Positions 8,049-16,760 of a stretch of 43,311 bases of DNA are shown here, piece after piece (positions within the stretch are counted from its first letter, which is position 1; every line of letters begins with the position of its first letter). Origin of the DNA: a virus. The DNA lies in IMG/VR virus record IMGVR_UViG_3300020579_000022, positions 1-43,311 of that record; one strand, written 5' to 3'. The position numbers and the translations under genes were made by a program. Under the pieces are notes generated by a model. The model searched no databases. It saw only the letters and a list, made by a program, of their open reading frames with translations, and had not been told where the DNA came from.

Positions 8049-8498
8049 ATGCCTGGATCACATTTGGCGTATCTGCCCTCTCTCCAAACGGGGAGAGGTT
8101 CTGGGTTGATCGATTCGACAGAGCTGTCGAAGTTCTTCAACATGGTGCTGGGCTGCGTGAATGGTGTTGTGGCTCATGCGGGCGGTGGAGTTGCTTTGGC
8201 GACTCCACTCGTCCTGGGGTTCAATGAGGTGGATGTCTGTGCAACGGCGGCGGATTCTGTTGTGCTGCCACCGGCTATTATGAATGCACTCTGTTGGGTG
8301 TATAATGGTGGCGCTGCAAGTATGAATATCTTTAATTTGCAGAGTAATCCCAATACGGGGGCCACGGACGTTATTGTCCCACACGGGGTGACTGCTGCCA
8401 ATGCAGGGACGGTGGCTGTTTCGCTGGCAGCAGGGCATATGACTGGGTTTATTTGTATGACGCTAGGTAAATGGAAGCAGATTGCTGACTTTGCCTGA
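8049..8498 (+). CDS. Small beta-rich structural protein (paralogue B)
   Basis: 149 aa. From residue 35 on it follows the 7591-7977 protein motif for motif: GVVAHAGGGVALATPL, NEVDVCATAADSVVLPPAI, ICMTLGKWKQIADFA. The extra N-terminal 30 residues (MPGSHLAYLPSLQ...) are not shared. Probably a decoration or fibre-base protein that arose by tandem duplication and has diverged. The ATG is separated by one base from the leader micro-ORF's stop. Confidence 0.7.
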   Translation: MPGSHLAYLPSLQTGRGSGLIDSTELSKFFNMVLGCVNGVVAHAGGGVALATPLVLGFNEVDVCATAADSVVLPPAIMNALCWVYNGGAASMNIFNLQSNPNTGATDVIVPHGVTAANAGTVAVSLAAGHMTGFICMTLGKWKQIADFA

Positions 8499-8509
8499 GG
8501 AGCAAGCAA

Positions 8510-9445
8510 GTGACTTTCTCGACTGGAAAGTATCCTAGCTTCAATACTAGTCTTGGCCGGCTTATGCCTACCGGCCAAGACCTTCAGCAGCTGGCTGCGG
8601 ATATTAGTGCGGGGTTTTCTACTTTTCCGGATGCTCCGAATAACGGGAATTATTATGTAAGGCAGAGTGCGGCTTGGGTTGTGCTGCCTACGACGGCCTC
8701 GGTTTCGAGTGTGGCTGGGAAGACGGGAGTTGTAACGCTTAACCATAATGATATTTCAGACTGGAATACAGCAACTGCTTCGTTCTTGACTGGTAATCAG
8801 CCAATTACGCTGACAGGAGATGTGGTAGGGACAGGGTCGACGACTGTGTCGACGACCCTGGCCAATGTGAATGCAAATGTTGGGACATTCCAGGGTATTA
8901 GTGTTAATGCTAAGGGGCTGGTGACTGGGGCAGCTAATATGAATTACGCCCCGCTCAACTCGCCGGTGCTGACGGGGACGCCGACTGCGCCGACACCGGC
9001 GTTGGCAGATAATTCGAATAATATTGCGACGACTGCTTTTGTGCTAGCGAATGCGATAACAGGAAGTATAACTTATGCTCAGTTGCCAGCTGAGGTGCAG
9101 AAGGTTCCGATTAGTTTTGCGTTTCCGGGCGTACCAGCGAATGGGGCGATGGTTAATGCTCCGTCAGCGATGGCTTTGACCATACCGGCTGCGTTGGCTG
9201 GAACGGTCGTTTATGATGCTACGCTGGCAACGGCGAGTGCCGTGTTTACGTTGAACAAAATTTCTGGTGGAACTACTACTGCGTTGGGGACTGTGACAAT
9301 TACAAATGGGTCGCATACATCTGCTACGCTTGCAGGTGCAGGTGGGAGTTTGGCTATTGGGGATGTGCTGTCACTCGTCGCTCCGTCGACGAGTGACAGC
9401 ACATTGGCTGATATAGGGATTACTATTTTGGCGATGAGAGTATGA
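8510..9445 (+). CDS. Tail-fibre-like protein with shared N-terminal anchor
   Basis: 311 aa, GTG start after GAGGAGCAAGCAA. Residues 6-30 (GKYPSFNTSLGRLMPTGQDL, then QQLAA) are nearly the same as the N-terminus of the collagen-like fibre gene at 10498, so this is probably the virion-attachment module. The middle has standard fibre spacers (VAGKTGVVTLNHNDISDW, DVVGTGSTTVSTTLANVN, NSNNIATTAFVLANAI). The C-terminal 110 residues are an Ala/Thr/Val beta domain, plausibly receptor binding or trimerising. A 16-bp perfect hairpin (9365-9402) lies inside the coding sequence near the end. Confidence 0.75.
   Translation: MTFSTGKYPSFNTSLGRLMPTGQDLQQLAADISAGFSTFPDAPNNGNYYVRQSAAWVVLPTTASVSSVAGKTGVVTLNHNDISDWNTATASFLTGNQPITLTGDVVGTGSTTVSTTLANVNANVGTFQGISVNAKGLVTGAANMNYAPLNSPVLTGTPTAPTPALADNSNNIATTAFVLANAITGSITYAQLPAEVQKVPISFAFPGVPANGAMVNAPSAMALTIPAALAGTVVYDATLATASAVFTLNKISGGTTTALGTVTITNGSHTSATLAGAGGSLAIGDVLSLVAPSTSDSTLADIGITILAMRV
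9365..9402 (+). repeat. 16-bp perfect hairpin inside fibre gene
   Basis: Arms GTGCTGTCACTCGTCG and CGACGAGTGACAGCAC, loop CTCCGT, 40 bases before the stop codon of the fibre gene. Both arms are translated. Confidence 0.9.
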
Positions 9446-9504
9446 AATATATTCTAATACTGCTTATGGGATGTTGTCTTTCTTTGAAAGACAACATCCC
9501 ATGA
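9442..9504 (+). CDS. 20-codon leader micro-ORF
   Basis: The ATG overlaps the upstream stop (ATGA at 9442-9445) and the TGA overlaps the next start (ATGA at 9501-9504). The frame therefore bridges the gap exactly and crosses the 15-bp hairpin. The peptide [20 protein letters not shown] looks like a lipoprotein signal (Lys, hydrophobic run, LMGC). That may be chance in so short a frame. Confidence 0.4.
   Translation: MKYILILLMGCCLSLKDNIP
9468..9500 (+). repeat. 15-bp hairpin abutting a start codon
   Basis: Perfect stem GGGATGTTGTCTTTC / GAAAGACAACATCCC, loop TTT. The ATG of the Gly-rich gene follows immediately at 9501, leaving no free Shine-Dalgarno. Confidence 0.9.
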
Positions 9505-10487
9505 CAACTATTTTTCTTACATCTGGGACAACTTGGACTGTTCCGTCTGATTGGAATAATGCAGCTAATTCGGTTGAGTGCATTGGTGGTGGTGGAGCGG
9601 GGACGAGTACAAGCAGTAATGTGGGAACTGGTGGAGAGGGTGGGCATTATGCCAAGTCAGCTAATTTGACGCTGACACGTGGAGCAGTTATTAATATGGC
9701 GATTGGGGCTGGAGGTACTCCTGGGACGACGCCAGCTGCGGCGACGTCAGGAGGAGCGACTTGGTTTGGTGGAACAAGTCTGGCTACTTCGCTGTGTGGT
9801 GCAGTTGGTGGAGCGCATGGAACTGATACGGTGAGTAATGCGACGACGGCGACGACTAATGATATAGGTAATGTGGTTGTTCGGCAGGGTGGTTTTGGCT
9901 CAGGTTTTGGGGGTAATCATGATGGCGGGGCGGGTGGTGGAGGTGCGGCTGGTCCAGGAGGTGTAGGCGGTGCTGGTGGGACGGGAAGTTCGACTACTGC
10001 TGCGTTTGCGGGTGGTGGAGGTGGAGGCGCTGGAAATACTGGAGGAGCTGGGGGTGTAGGTGGAAATGCTTCGAGTTCTGTTTCGACGACTGGTGGCCCA
10101 GGTGGAGCCGCTGGAGATGGAACGGCAGGTGGTGCTGCTGGAACTGCTACGACTACTGGGCAAGCAGGAGCGCATGGCTCAGGGGGTGGTGGAGGTGGGA
10201 CTGGAACGACTACTGTTACGCTGGCTGGTGCGGGAGGTGTGGGAGTTGAAAGTACCTGGGATGCTTCGCATGGACCGGGAGGTGGCGGTGGAGGTGGAGG
10301 ATCGCAATCTTCTGCTGGGAATAGTGGTGGTGCAGGGGGACTGTATGGGGGTGGTGGTGGCGGTATGGGCTGGCCCAACTCAGCTGGCGGTCAGACTGGT
10401 GGAGTTGGAGGACAGGGTTTGATTGTTATTATTTATACGCCGACTGTGACTGTTACGCGGAAGGCGAGTGTCAGGATCTTGGCTTGA
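9501..10487 (+). CDS. Glycine-rich fibre/adhesin-like protein
   Basis: 328 aa. Start taken at 9501 because [18 protein letters not shown] is a typical beginning for this family and the ATG is coupled to the micro-ORF. An ATG at 9471 in the same frame would add 10 residues encoded by the hairpin. After a 50-residue beta start, residues about 120-310 are dominated by runs of Gly ([18 protein letters not shown]). This resembles the stacked polyglycine-II helices of phage receptor-binding tips such as gp38-type adhesins. A short IVIIYTP strand closes it. Host binding is the likely role; it lies between two fibre genes. Confidence 0.7.
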   Translation: MTTIFLTSGTTWTVPSDWNNAANSVECIGGGGAGTSTSSNVGTGGEGGHYAKSANLTLTRGAVINMAIGAGGTPGTTPAAATSGGATWFGGTSLATSLCGAVGGAHGTDTVSNATTATTNDIGNVVVRQGGFGSGFGGNHDGGAGGGGAAGPGGVGGAGGTGSSTTAAFAGGGGGGAGNTGGAGGVGGNASSSVSTTGGPGGAAGDGTAGGAAGTATTTGQAGAHGSGGGGGGTGTTTVTLAGAGGVGVESTWDASHGPGGGGGGGGSQSSAGNSGGAGGLYGGGGGGMGWPNSAGGQTGGVGGQGLIVIIYTPTVTVTRKASVRILA

Positions 10488-10497
10488 GGAGAGTGGG

Positions 10498-12105
10498 ATG
10501 GCGGTGACTGGGAAGTATCCGAGTTTTAATGTCTCGACCGGACCAGTCATGCCGACTGGGCTTGATTTGCAACAGCTGGCTGCGGAGGCTGATAGTCATC
10601 CGCTGATTGCACCTGCGGATGGGCAGGTCTATGGAATGCAAGATGCCGACTGGGTTGTGCTGGGTGCGGATCAGGGAGGCGTCGGTCCTCCAGGGCCACA
10701 AGGCCCTGTTGGGCCAAGTGGACCTCCTGGAAATACGGGACCGGCAGGACCAGCTGGGTCGAAGGGTGATCCAGGACTGCCTGGAGCGGATGGGTTGCAG
10801 GGTGCGTCGGGAGCACCTGGGACAATTGGACCTGCAGGTCCGACAGGACCGCAAGGTCCGGCTGGTCCTAGCGGACCAGCTGGAGGAGTGGGACCGGCTG
10901 GACAAGATGGTGCGGTTGGACCAGCTGGTCCGCAAGGTGTGCCTGGTGAGGCTGGACCTCAAGGGTTGCAAGGTGGGCAAGGCCCGGCTGGGCAACAGGG
11001 ACCAGCAGGTAATACTGGATTGACAGGACCGCAAGGACCGGCAGGCCCAATGGGCCAGCAAGGTGCGCAGGGACTGCCAGGGCCGACCGGTAATACAGGG
11101 ACAGCAGGACCGCAAGGACCGGCAGGACCTGTAGGCCCTGCAGGCCCAGGTACTGTGAGTGGAAATGCTGGTAATACGGCTACTCTGGGCACTGATGGTT
11201 TCATCTTTGTGCCAGCTCCGGTTGTGCCGGCTGGATCGAATACGGTGCCTGCGCCGGATGGAGCGGGATCGGCAGGTGTATCGGCTGTTTATTCGAGAGG
11301 GGACCATCAGCACCCGTCTGATCCGACCAAGCTGTCACTGTCTGGTGGGACGATGTCGGGGGCACTTGTACTGAATACTAATCCCTCGGTGCCGTTCGGG
11401 GCCTCCACTAAGCAGTATGTGGATAGCTCTGTGCCTGGGCCTTCCACTGTTGTTCCGCTCATGGCGGGGACGGCGGCTGTTGGGACGGGGACTACCTGGG
11501 CTAGGGCAGACCATGTGCATCCGTCAGATGCTAATAGGGTAGCGAAGTCTGGCGATACTATGTCCGGACTGCTGGTACTGTCTGGCGACCCTGTCGTGGC
11601 CCTCGGGGCCACGACTAAGCAGTATTCGGATACGAAGGTGCCGCAGGCTGGCGGCGTCACCATGGGAGGCGTGCTTAATCTGTTGGGGACAGTTGCACAG
11701 GATAATGCACCGCCTGGTTGCATAGGGGAAGTCCTGTTTACCTCGACGACCGTCGGAGTTGGTATAGGGCAGACGGTGCCGGTCAATATTGCTACGCTGG
11801 TGTTGACGGCGGGTGATTGGGACGTGTTCGGAACAGTCTATTTTACTGCGCAGAATGGGCCGTCTCAGGTGATGGTGGGGATAAGTCAGACGAGTGCTGC
11901 ACTGCCAACTACGGCTAATGTGCTGGCTGGAGTGGCGTCGATGATGCAGACACAGGGTGGGATGCAGTCAGGAGGATTTTATCTGCCGGCTGGAAGGTGT
12001 AGGATCAATACGAATGCGTCCAAGAGTGTTTTCTTAGTAGTGCAGCTTACTGGTGGAGGAACGTCTGCGGGTATGGGTTATATTGGAGCGAGAAGGGCCA
12101 GGTAA
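10498..12105 (+). CDS. Collagen-like tail fibre
   Basis: 535 aa; ATG at 10498 after GAGGAGAGTGGG. Residues 4-27 ([25 protein letters not shown]) repeat the anchor of the 8510 fibre gene. Roughly 50 Gly-X-Y triplets follow (about residues 60-220, GPQGPAG type), forming a collagen-like trimeric stalk. Then come two copies of a fibre motif ([11 protein letters not shown] and [11 protein letters not shown]), each followed by [16 protein letters not shown] and TKQY. The C-terminal beta domain ([12 protein letters not shown]... YIGARRAR) is of the type found at the tips of phage fibres. The Gly-X-Y coding is repetitive and a likely site for repeat-number changes. Confidence 0.82.
   Translation: MAVTGKYPSFNVSTGPVMPTGLDLQQLAAEADSHPLIAPADGQVYGMQDADWVVLGADQGGVGPPGPQGPVGPSGPPGNTGPAGPAGSKGDPGLPGADGLQGASGAPGTIGPAGPTGPQGPAGPSGPAGGVGPAGQDGAVGPAGPQGVPGEAGPQGLQGGQGPAGQQGPAGNTGLTGPQGPAGPMGQQGAQGLPGPTGNTGTAGPQGPAGPVGPAGPGTVSGNAGNTATLGTDGFIFVPAPVVPAGSNTVPAPDGAGSAGVSAVYSRGDHQHPSDPTKLSLSGGTMSGALVLNTNPSVPFGASTKQYVDSSVPGPSTVVPLMAGTAAVGTGTTWARADHVHPSDANRVAKSGDTMSGLLVLSGDPVVALGATTKQYSDTKVPQAGGVTMGGVLNLLGTVAQDNAPPGCIGEVLFTSTTVGVGIGQTVPVNIATLVLTAGDWDVFGTVYFTAQNGPSQVMVGISQTSAALPTTANVLAGVASMMQTQGGMQSGGFYLPAGRCRINTNASKSVFLVVQLTGGGTSAGMGYIGARRAR
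11593..11615 (+). repeat. Hairpin inside collagen-like fibre gene
   Basis: 10-bp perfect stem GTCGTGGCCC / GGGCCACGAC, loop TCG, in coding sequence. Confidence 0.7.
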
Positions 12106-12167
12106 AATTTTTATTTTAGGAGATTTTCAATTTACAGGAGAGGTGAGTGAGACTGGTATTATATGAG

Positions 12168-12196
12168 CTTGGACTTTCGCGAAGCGAAAGGACAAG
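12168..12196 (+). repeat. Hairpin before gp10-like gene
   Basis: Inner stem CTTTCGC / GCGAAAG with loop GAA, and an outer CTTG / CAAG pair across a 2x2 internal loop. An ATG at 12163 (TATGAGCTTGG) resembles the real start at 12200 (TATGAGGCTGG). The start region may therefore have been duplicated around the hairpin. Confidence 0.6.
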
Positions 12197-12199
12197 CCT

Positions 12200-13765
12200 A
12201 TGAGGCTGGCTCTTCTTGGCGGAGCATATTCTGCTCGCTCTAATATTGCGAGCTGCACAAGGGCGATTAATCTTTACCCGGAGGTTAACCCGAGGGAGTT
12301 TGCTATTGTCCCGATGACCCATTACCAGAGGCCGGGACTGCAGTTTATTACGCATGATCCGGCCAATCTGACACAGGTGCGAGGGATTTGGAGTAGATCG
12401 GACTATAATGGGGCGTATGTGGTTATTGGCGGGACAGTTTATTATTTGGATAATGCACTAAATTTGACTGCCATTGGGACGATTGGTTCCCTGTCTGGGC
12501 CGGTAAGTATGACGGACAATGGTGTGGTTTGTATGCTGACGGATGGGACAAGTAATGGGTATTTTATTCAGCTGGTGGGGAACGTGTTTTCGGTAATTAA
12601 TGATACGACGGGGACTTTTACAGGCGCGACGAGCGTAGATACGCTGGACACGTTTATTGTTTGGGGATGGCTGAACTCTAATTTCTTTGGATCTACGTTG
12701 GCTGGGAGTGTCACGTTTGATCCACTCTATTTTGCTGCAAAGGCTGCTTTTCAAGACCGGCTCTTAAGGTTGATTGTGAATAAGAGGGAGATTATACTGC
12801 TGGGAGCGAAGAGGAGTGAGATTTGGTATAATACAGGAGGCGCTCAGTTTCCGTTTGCGCTGTTGCCGGGCATCTATATTCAACAGGGGATACTTGCTCC
12901 GCATTCGGCGGCATTCCAAAATATTGAGGTTTACTGGTTAGCGGGGAATGAGCAGGGGCAGGGCGTGGTGATGATGCAGAGGGGGTACGAGACTAGGAGA
13001 ATTTCTAACCATGCGTTGGAGTATCAGATTAGACAGATGGCTGCAAATGGAACTGTGCAGGATGCGGTAGGATTTACGGCGCAGGTTGACGGACATATTT
13101 TTTATGTGCTGACGTTCCCGACGGGTGATCAGACATGGGTTTATGACGCTGCGATCACTGATCCGAACGATGCGTGGCATCAGTGGGCTTGGACAGACTA
13201 TCAAGGTTCTCTGCATAAGTCTAGGGCTTATTGTGGAGCTTTTATGCAGAATGCGGTGTGGGGTAATCAGAATGGATTGTTTGTTTGCGGGGATTGGCAG
13301 AATGGGAGTTTATATTTTCTCAATCCGAACTATTATTATGATGATGCGGCTGAGACTAAATCGCTTGCACCCGGATATCCGCCTGGACATACTCCGGGAC
13401 CGATCAGCTGGATTAGGACTTTTCATCACATTGGGAAGGCAAGAGCACAGGGACAGATGCAAGAGGGATTGACGGATGGGAGAAGAGTTAAATTCAATTT
13501 TGTGTACGCTGATATTGATGCGGGGCATGTGCCGCTGGATGCGGATGGAAACCCGATGATTACGCTGAGATGGAGTGATGATCGAGGGAATACGTGGAAG
13601 AATGGGATTTTACAGCCGTATGGCCCACAAGGGAAGTATGACACCTGGCCGACTTGGAGGGGGCTTGGAATGGCGAGAGATCGGATCTTTGAACTGAGTT
13701 TCTCCGCTGCCGGCGAAACTGCATTGAATGGAGCGTGGGTAGATGCAGAAATTCTGGACAGCTAA
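12200..13765 (+). CDS. Tail hub / packaged-DNA stabilisation protein, P22 gp10-like
   Basis: 521 aa (P22 gp10 is 472 aa). The N-terminus (NIASCTRAINLYPEVN, then TQVRGIWSRSDYNGAYVVIGG, VYYLDN) and the repeated short beta units are characteristic of the gp10 tail-accessory family. GPVSMTDNG and QDRLLRLIVNKREIILLGAKRSEIWYNTG also fit. gp10 closes the portal-gp4 channel and anchors the tail needle or spikes. The start lies after a weak AAGGA in the 3' arm of a small hairpin. It is followed by a TAATG stop/start overlap with the next gene. Confidence 0.75.
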   Translation: MRLALLGGAYSARSNIASCTRAINLYPEVNPREFAIVPMTHYQRPGLQFITHDPANLTQVRGIWSRSDYNGAYVVIGGTVYYLDNALNLTAIGTIGSLSGPVSMTDNGVVCMLTDGTSNGYFIQLVGNVFSVINDTTGTFTGATSVDTLDTFIVWGWLNSNFFGSTLAGSVTFDPLYFAAKAAFQDRLLRLIVNKREIILLGAKRSEIWYNTGGAQFPFALLPGIYIQQGILAPHSAAFQNIEVYWLAGNEQGQGVVMMQRGYETRRISNHALEYQIRQMAANGTVQDAVGFTAQVDGHIFYVLTFPTGDQTWVYDAAITDPNDAWHQWAWTDYQGSLHKSRAYCGAFMQNAVWGNQNGLFVCGDWQNGSLYFLNPNYYYDDAAETKSLAPGYPPGHTPGPISWIRTFHHIGKARAQGQMQEGLTDGRRVKFNFVYADIDAGHVPLDADGNPMITLRWSDDRGNTWKNGILQPYGPQGKYDTWPTWRGLGMARDRIFELSFSAAGETALNGAWVDAEILDS

Positions 13766-14232
13766 TGGGCGTTAATCCCTATCAGTTTTCGTCGGCTTAC
13801 CCGAAAGACTTCCAGATTGTGGATGGCTTCGGACAGCTCACGCCTGCGTGGCAATATTTTTTCCAGGCGCTGTGGGCAAAGACAGGTGGCGGTGCAACAA
13901 CTATTAATAATTCTTATGTGGTTATTGAAACACCAAATGGGCCAGTTATTTCTGGACCTGGGCCGAGCAATGGAACACCAATCAGCGGCGGACCAGTTAC
14001 GAAGTCGCCTCCTGTTGTTCAAACGCTGGTTAGTTCTCCGTGGACCTTTAGGTCCACGGAGAACGGGTTTATGGCGCTGTCAGGGGGTGAAGTGGACTAC
14101 TCTAGAGATGGGATAAATTATTATAAGGCGTCTATGCTGGGCGGGCAGATCTTGATGGTGGAGGGCGATCACATAAACGTGATCTGGTACGGACCGACTC
14201 CCTCGGCCATTTGGTTTCCAGGAGGCTTTTAA
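13765..14232 (+). CDS. Small virion-associated protein
   Basis: 155 aa; ATG overlaps the gp10-like stop (TAATG at 13763-13767). The N-terminus has FGQLTPAWQYFFQALWAKTGG, a segment I recognise from many phage genes beside tail proteins. A Pro/Ser linker and a C-terminal beta segment (MALSGGEVDYSRDGINYYKA... IWFPGGF) follow. Function unknown. A 14-bp hairpin (14033-14064) lies inside. Confidence 0.7.
   Translation: MGVNPYQFSSAYPKDFQIVDGFGQLTPAWQYFFQALWAKTGGGATTINNSYVVIETPNGPVISGPGPSNGTPISGGPVTKSPPVVQTLVSSPWTFRSTENGFMALSGGEVDYSRDGINYYKASMLGGQILMVEGDHINVIWYGPTPSAIWFPGGF
14033..14064 (+). repeat. 14-bp perfect hairpin inside a gene, loop TTTA
   Basis: GTTCTCCGTGGACC / GGTCCACGGAGAAC with loop TTTA, the loop that recurs at many gene boundaries of the right arm. 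Here it is translated within the 155-aa protein. Confidence 0.9.
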
Positions 14233-14801
14233 TGAATGAGCCTTTCATCATCTTCGCCTTGCCGCGTAGTAGAACTGCGTGGCTTAGCCACTGGCTATCC
14301 TACATAAAGGATGGGAGCCGGGTGAAGTCGGTCGGACACGATGCGTTCAGTCGATGCTCGACTCTCGAAGAGTGCTTGTCACTCTTCGAGAGTGGGCTGG
14401 ATGGAACTGTGGAAACAGGAGCGGCTTTCGCTTATCCAGTAATTCGTAATGGGCTGCCAAAGGCTAAGCTTTTGGTTGTGCAGCGCGAACCGATGGACTG
14501 TCTGCATAGTTTGATGAAGAAGGGAATTGCGGTCGATCCAGATGATTGGAGTCAGAGAGTTAGGGATTTGTGGACTGTGAGTGCGAGTGGGGTACGGACG
14601 GTTGCTTATCAGGATTTGGATCTGGAGAGTTGTGCAAGATGGATTTGGGAATACTGCCTAGAGGTTCCATGGGACGTCCAATGGTGGGCTCAATGGACTC
14701 CCATTAATGTACAAGTTGATATGCAGAAGAGAGTTGAGGAATTAAGAAAAAATGCTGATAATATTATTAAACTGAAGCTGGAGATTGCAAATGCTGGCTG
14801 A
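14232..14801 (+). CDS. Sulfotransferase-like P-loop protein
   Basis: 189 aa; ATG overlaps the upstream stop (TAATG). The N-terminus FIIFALPRSRTAWLSHWL is the PAPS-binding 5'-phosphosulfate loop of sulfotransferases, in the PRSRTAWL form seen in phage members. KLLVVQREPMDCLHSLMKK provides the REP and Ser of the 3'-phosphate site. The protein is short and the usual C-terminal GxxGxWK motif is not apparent. It may therefore be a divergent or minimal enzyme. Likely substrate unknown; sulfation of a virion or cell-surface component is a guess. Overlaps the next gene by 11 nt. A 14-bp hairpin with loop CTTGT (14361-14393) is inside. Confidence 0.65.
   Translation: MNEPFIIFALPRSRTAWLSHWLSYIKDGSRVKSVGHDAFSRCSTLEECLSLFESGLDGTVETGAAFAYPVIRNGLPKAKLLVVQREPMDCLHSLMKKGIAVDPDDWSQRVRDLWTVSASGVRTVAYQDLDLESCARWIWEYCLEVPWDVQWWAQWTPINVQVDMQKRVEELRKNADNIIKLKLEIANAG
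14361..14393 (+). repeat. 14-bp perfect hairpin in sulfotransferase-like gene
   Basis: ACTCTCGAAGAGTG / CACTCTTCGAGAGT, loop CTTGT. The same loop recurs at 36596, 41166 and 42213. Confidence 0.9.
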
Positions 14802-15306
14802 AGCTGTGCCGCATAGATTTGTGAGAGTTCAGAGAGAGGCGTTTGAGGCCATTTGGCCTGCCATTAGAGATTTGACGAGGGCTCATGCCAAGGAGGTTGA
14901 GCCTGATGGGAGTCCGAGACCATTTAAGCTGGATGTGGCACGGATCATTCAGGCGGATAGGCTGGGGTATATGAGGTGGTTTACGTTGAGGGTGGATGGG
15001 GAGATTTATGGATATTGCTCCTGGAATGTGAGCTGGGATTTAGAGAGTGAGGGGTTGCCGATTGCTACGCAGGGAGCGTGGTATGTAGGGGAAGGTGCTC
15101 CGTGGGGAGGGGCCGCCAAGCTGTTCATGGTCAGTTTGGATGAGTTGAAAAAGATTGGTGTGCAGTGTGTGTTTCCGCATCACAGGCTCCAAGGCAGGGG
15201 TATGAGATTGGGACGGTTTTTCCAAAGTCTGGGAGCTGTTCCTATTCAACAGACTTACATGCTTTGGGTTGGCGAGCAAAGCTCGCCAACCCAAGAGGAG
15301 GCGTAG
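14791..15306 (+). CDS. GNAT-like protein beside ejection genes
   Basis: 171 aa; ATG at 14791 with GGAG upstream. The pattern suits a GNAT fold: an N-terminal strand and helix (FEAIWPAIRDLTRAHAKEVEP), GEIYGYCSWNV as the central strand pair, and KLFMVSLDELKKIGVQCVFPHH. RLGRFFQSLGAVPIQQTYM then closes as in GNAT C-termini (fxxslGfvx). T7-like phages carry a GNAT-fold internal virion protein (gp13) next to their ejection proteins, which fits the context here. The acetyl-CoA loop (Q/RxxGxG/A) is only partly visible as RLQGRGMRLG. Enzyme or structural use cannot be settled. Confidence 0.6.
   Translation: MLAEAVPHRFVRVQREAFEAIWPAIRDLTRAHAKEVEPDGSPRPFKLDVARIIQADRLGYMRWFTLRVDGEIYGYCSWNVSWDLESEGLPIATQGAWYVGEGAPWGGAAKLFMVSLDELKKIGVQCVFPHHRLQGRGMRLGRFFQSLGAVPIQQTYMLWVGEQSSPTQEEA
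15264..15294 (+). repeat. 14-bp perfect hairpin at end of GNAT-like gene
   Basis: TTGGGTTGGCGAGC / GCTCGCCAACCCAA, loop AAA. It is translated as the last residues of the GNAT-like protein. The next gene's AGAGGAGG follows just outside the stem. Confidence 0.9.
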
Positions 15307-16104
15307 ATGCCATCAATCGGGATCGGGACAGCGGCTGCTATCGGTGGAGCTGGTTCCATTGCTGGCGGGCTTATTTCAGCTGGTGGTGCCAAGACTGCGG
15401 CTGACGAACAGCTTGCGGCTACGCAGCTTGGTATTCAGTATCAGCAGTTGAATAAGGGTCAGCTATTGGGACTGCTGTCACCTTATTTAAATACTGGACA
15501 GTCTGGGGTTAATCAACTATCGGCGAACATTGGTTCTCTGACTAAGCCGTTCAATCCGACAATGGCTGACTTGGCGGCTACACCTGGTTACCAGTTTACG
15601 CTGCAACAAGGTGAGCAGGGAGTAGCTAATGCCTACTCGGGACAAGGACTTGGGGCGGGTGTGACTGGGGGTGCGACTGCTATGACGCCCTCTGGGCCGG
15701 GGGCGAAGGGCGCGATCAATTATGCGGAGAATTTGGCTTCTACGACTTACCAACAGCAGTTTCAGAACTATTTGGGGCAGAATTCGCAGATATTTAATAT
15801 GATGATGGGTCAAGCCGGACTTGGCGAGCAGGCGGCTGGGACGTATGGCGGGGTAAGTCAGAGTGCTACAAATGCTATTTCTGGGCTGACGAGTGCGGGT
15901 GGTGCTGCCCAGGCAGCTGGGACGCAAAGTGCGGCGAATGCACTTGGGCAAGGGATCACGGGAGCGACATCAGGGCTAAGTAATTTTGCACTGCTTAACT
16001 CACTGGGCGGTGGGAGTCTGTTTGGAGGTAGCGGTGGAGGCGGATTTAGTAACTCGCAATTAGCTTCCGGGGCAGACGCAGTGTACGGGACGACTAACGC
16101 ATAA
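15307..16104 (+). CDS. DNA ejection / internal virion protein 1
   Basis: 265 aa, ATG directly after the TAG of the preceding gene. Ala/Gly-rich, with an N-terminal Gly-zipper (AAAIGGAGSIAGGLISAGG), LAATPGYQFTLQQGEQGVAN, and KGAINYAENLASTTYQQQFQNYL. These are hallmarks of the gp7/gp14-type injection proteins of podoviruses. These proteins leave the capsid with the DNA and help build the transenvelope channel. It is the first of four consecutive genes of this class. Confidence 0.75.
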   Translation: MPSIGIGTAAAIGGAGSIAGGLISAGGAKTAADEQLAATQLGIQYQQLNKGQLLGLLSPYLNTGQSGVNQLSANIGSLTKPFNPTMADLAATPGYQFTLQQGEQGVANAYSGQGLGAGVTGGATAMTPSGPGAKGAINYAENLASTTYQQQFQNYLGQNSQIFNMMMGQAGLGEQAAGTYGGVSQSATNAISGLTSAGGAAQAAGTQSAANALGQGITGATSGLSNFALLNSLGGGSLFGGSGGGGFSNSQLASGADAVYGTTNA

Positions 16105-16115
16105 AGGAGGCAGAG

Positions 16116-16760
16116 ATGCCGAATGGAAACGTAATGGCCCCTGGAGGTATGCCAGGCGGAATGCCTCCCGGAATACCAATGGGCGGAGGAGGTCCATCAC
16201 AAGGTGGACCTCCTAATGCGCTGGCAAAGCAAGGACAGAGTCCAGGTGGTTTCTCTGCTGAGCAGCATGTTGAACAAAATTGGGAGCAGGCAGAGGCTCA
16301 GCATAAACAGTTGAAAGCTTCTATGAAGAGGATGAAAGTTGCACGGACTATGCTGGACTCGTTGAAGAAAATGGGAGATCAGGTGCAGGTGGAGGATGTG
16401 ATTACTGGGGCTGGAACGATGGTGGGCGCTGGATTTAGCCCCACAGCGCTGGCTCAAATGTTGTCGCAGATGCCGACCACTGGGGGAGAAGCGCTGCAAG
16501 CGTGGGTTGAGCAGCAGGATCAGAGAGCACAGCAAATGGATCAGCAGCTGCAACAGAAGTATAAGGCTTCTGCTATCCATAGAGGTATTACTGCTATGGC
16601 CTCTCTCCATGTCCACTCAATCAAGCAGCAGCATTTGAAGGAGCAAGGAGCTATGGGGCCTGGATCGCCACAAACAGGCAATGCATTAAGTCCACAACAA
16701 CAGCCGGATGAGGAAGCTGATCAGGCTCCTGTTTCGGCGAATGCCGAAACAGGAGACTGA
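16116..16760 (+). CDS. Ejection-cluster protein, Met/Gly/Gln-rich
   Basis: 214 aa, good site AAAGGAGG before the ATG. N-terminal 40 residues are Met/Gly/Pro-rich. Residues 50-170 form charged and Gln-rich helices (EQQDQRAQQMDQQLQQKYKA), with coiled-coil potential. The C-terminus is Gln/Pro-rich and its last codons form the 16726-16755 hairpin. Probably an internal virion protein by position; no motif proves it. Confidence 0.6.
   Translation: MPNGNVMAPGGMPGGMPPGIPMGGGGPSQGGPPNALAKQGQSPGGFSAEQHVEQNWEQAEAQHKQLKASMKRMKVARTMLDSLKKMGDQVQVEDVITGAGTMVGAGFSPTALAQMLSQMPTTGGEALQAWVEQQDQRAQQMDQQLQQKYKASAIHRGITAMASLHVHSIKQQHLKEQGAMGPGSPQTGNALSPQQQPDEEADQAPVSANAETGD
16726..16755 (+). promoter_or_regulatory. 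Hairpin sequestering a Shine-Dalgarno sequence
   Basis: Perfect 13-bp stem CTCCTGTTTCGGC / GCCGAAACAGGAG, loop GAAT. AGGAG at 16751-16755 is the ribosome site for the ATG at 16762. The segment GGAGACTGAGATGCCTGGA that follows also occurs at 8039-8057. Confidence 0.85.

Noticed and set aside
10471-11313. Long antisense ORFs opposite the collagen-like and Gly-rich genes (also 9917-10378)
   Set aside because: Their Pro/Ser/Arg-rich translations are the expected complement of Gly-X-Y and poly-Gly coding. They have no ribosome site and no recognisable domain.
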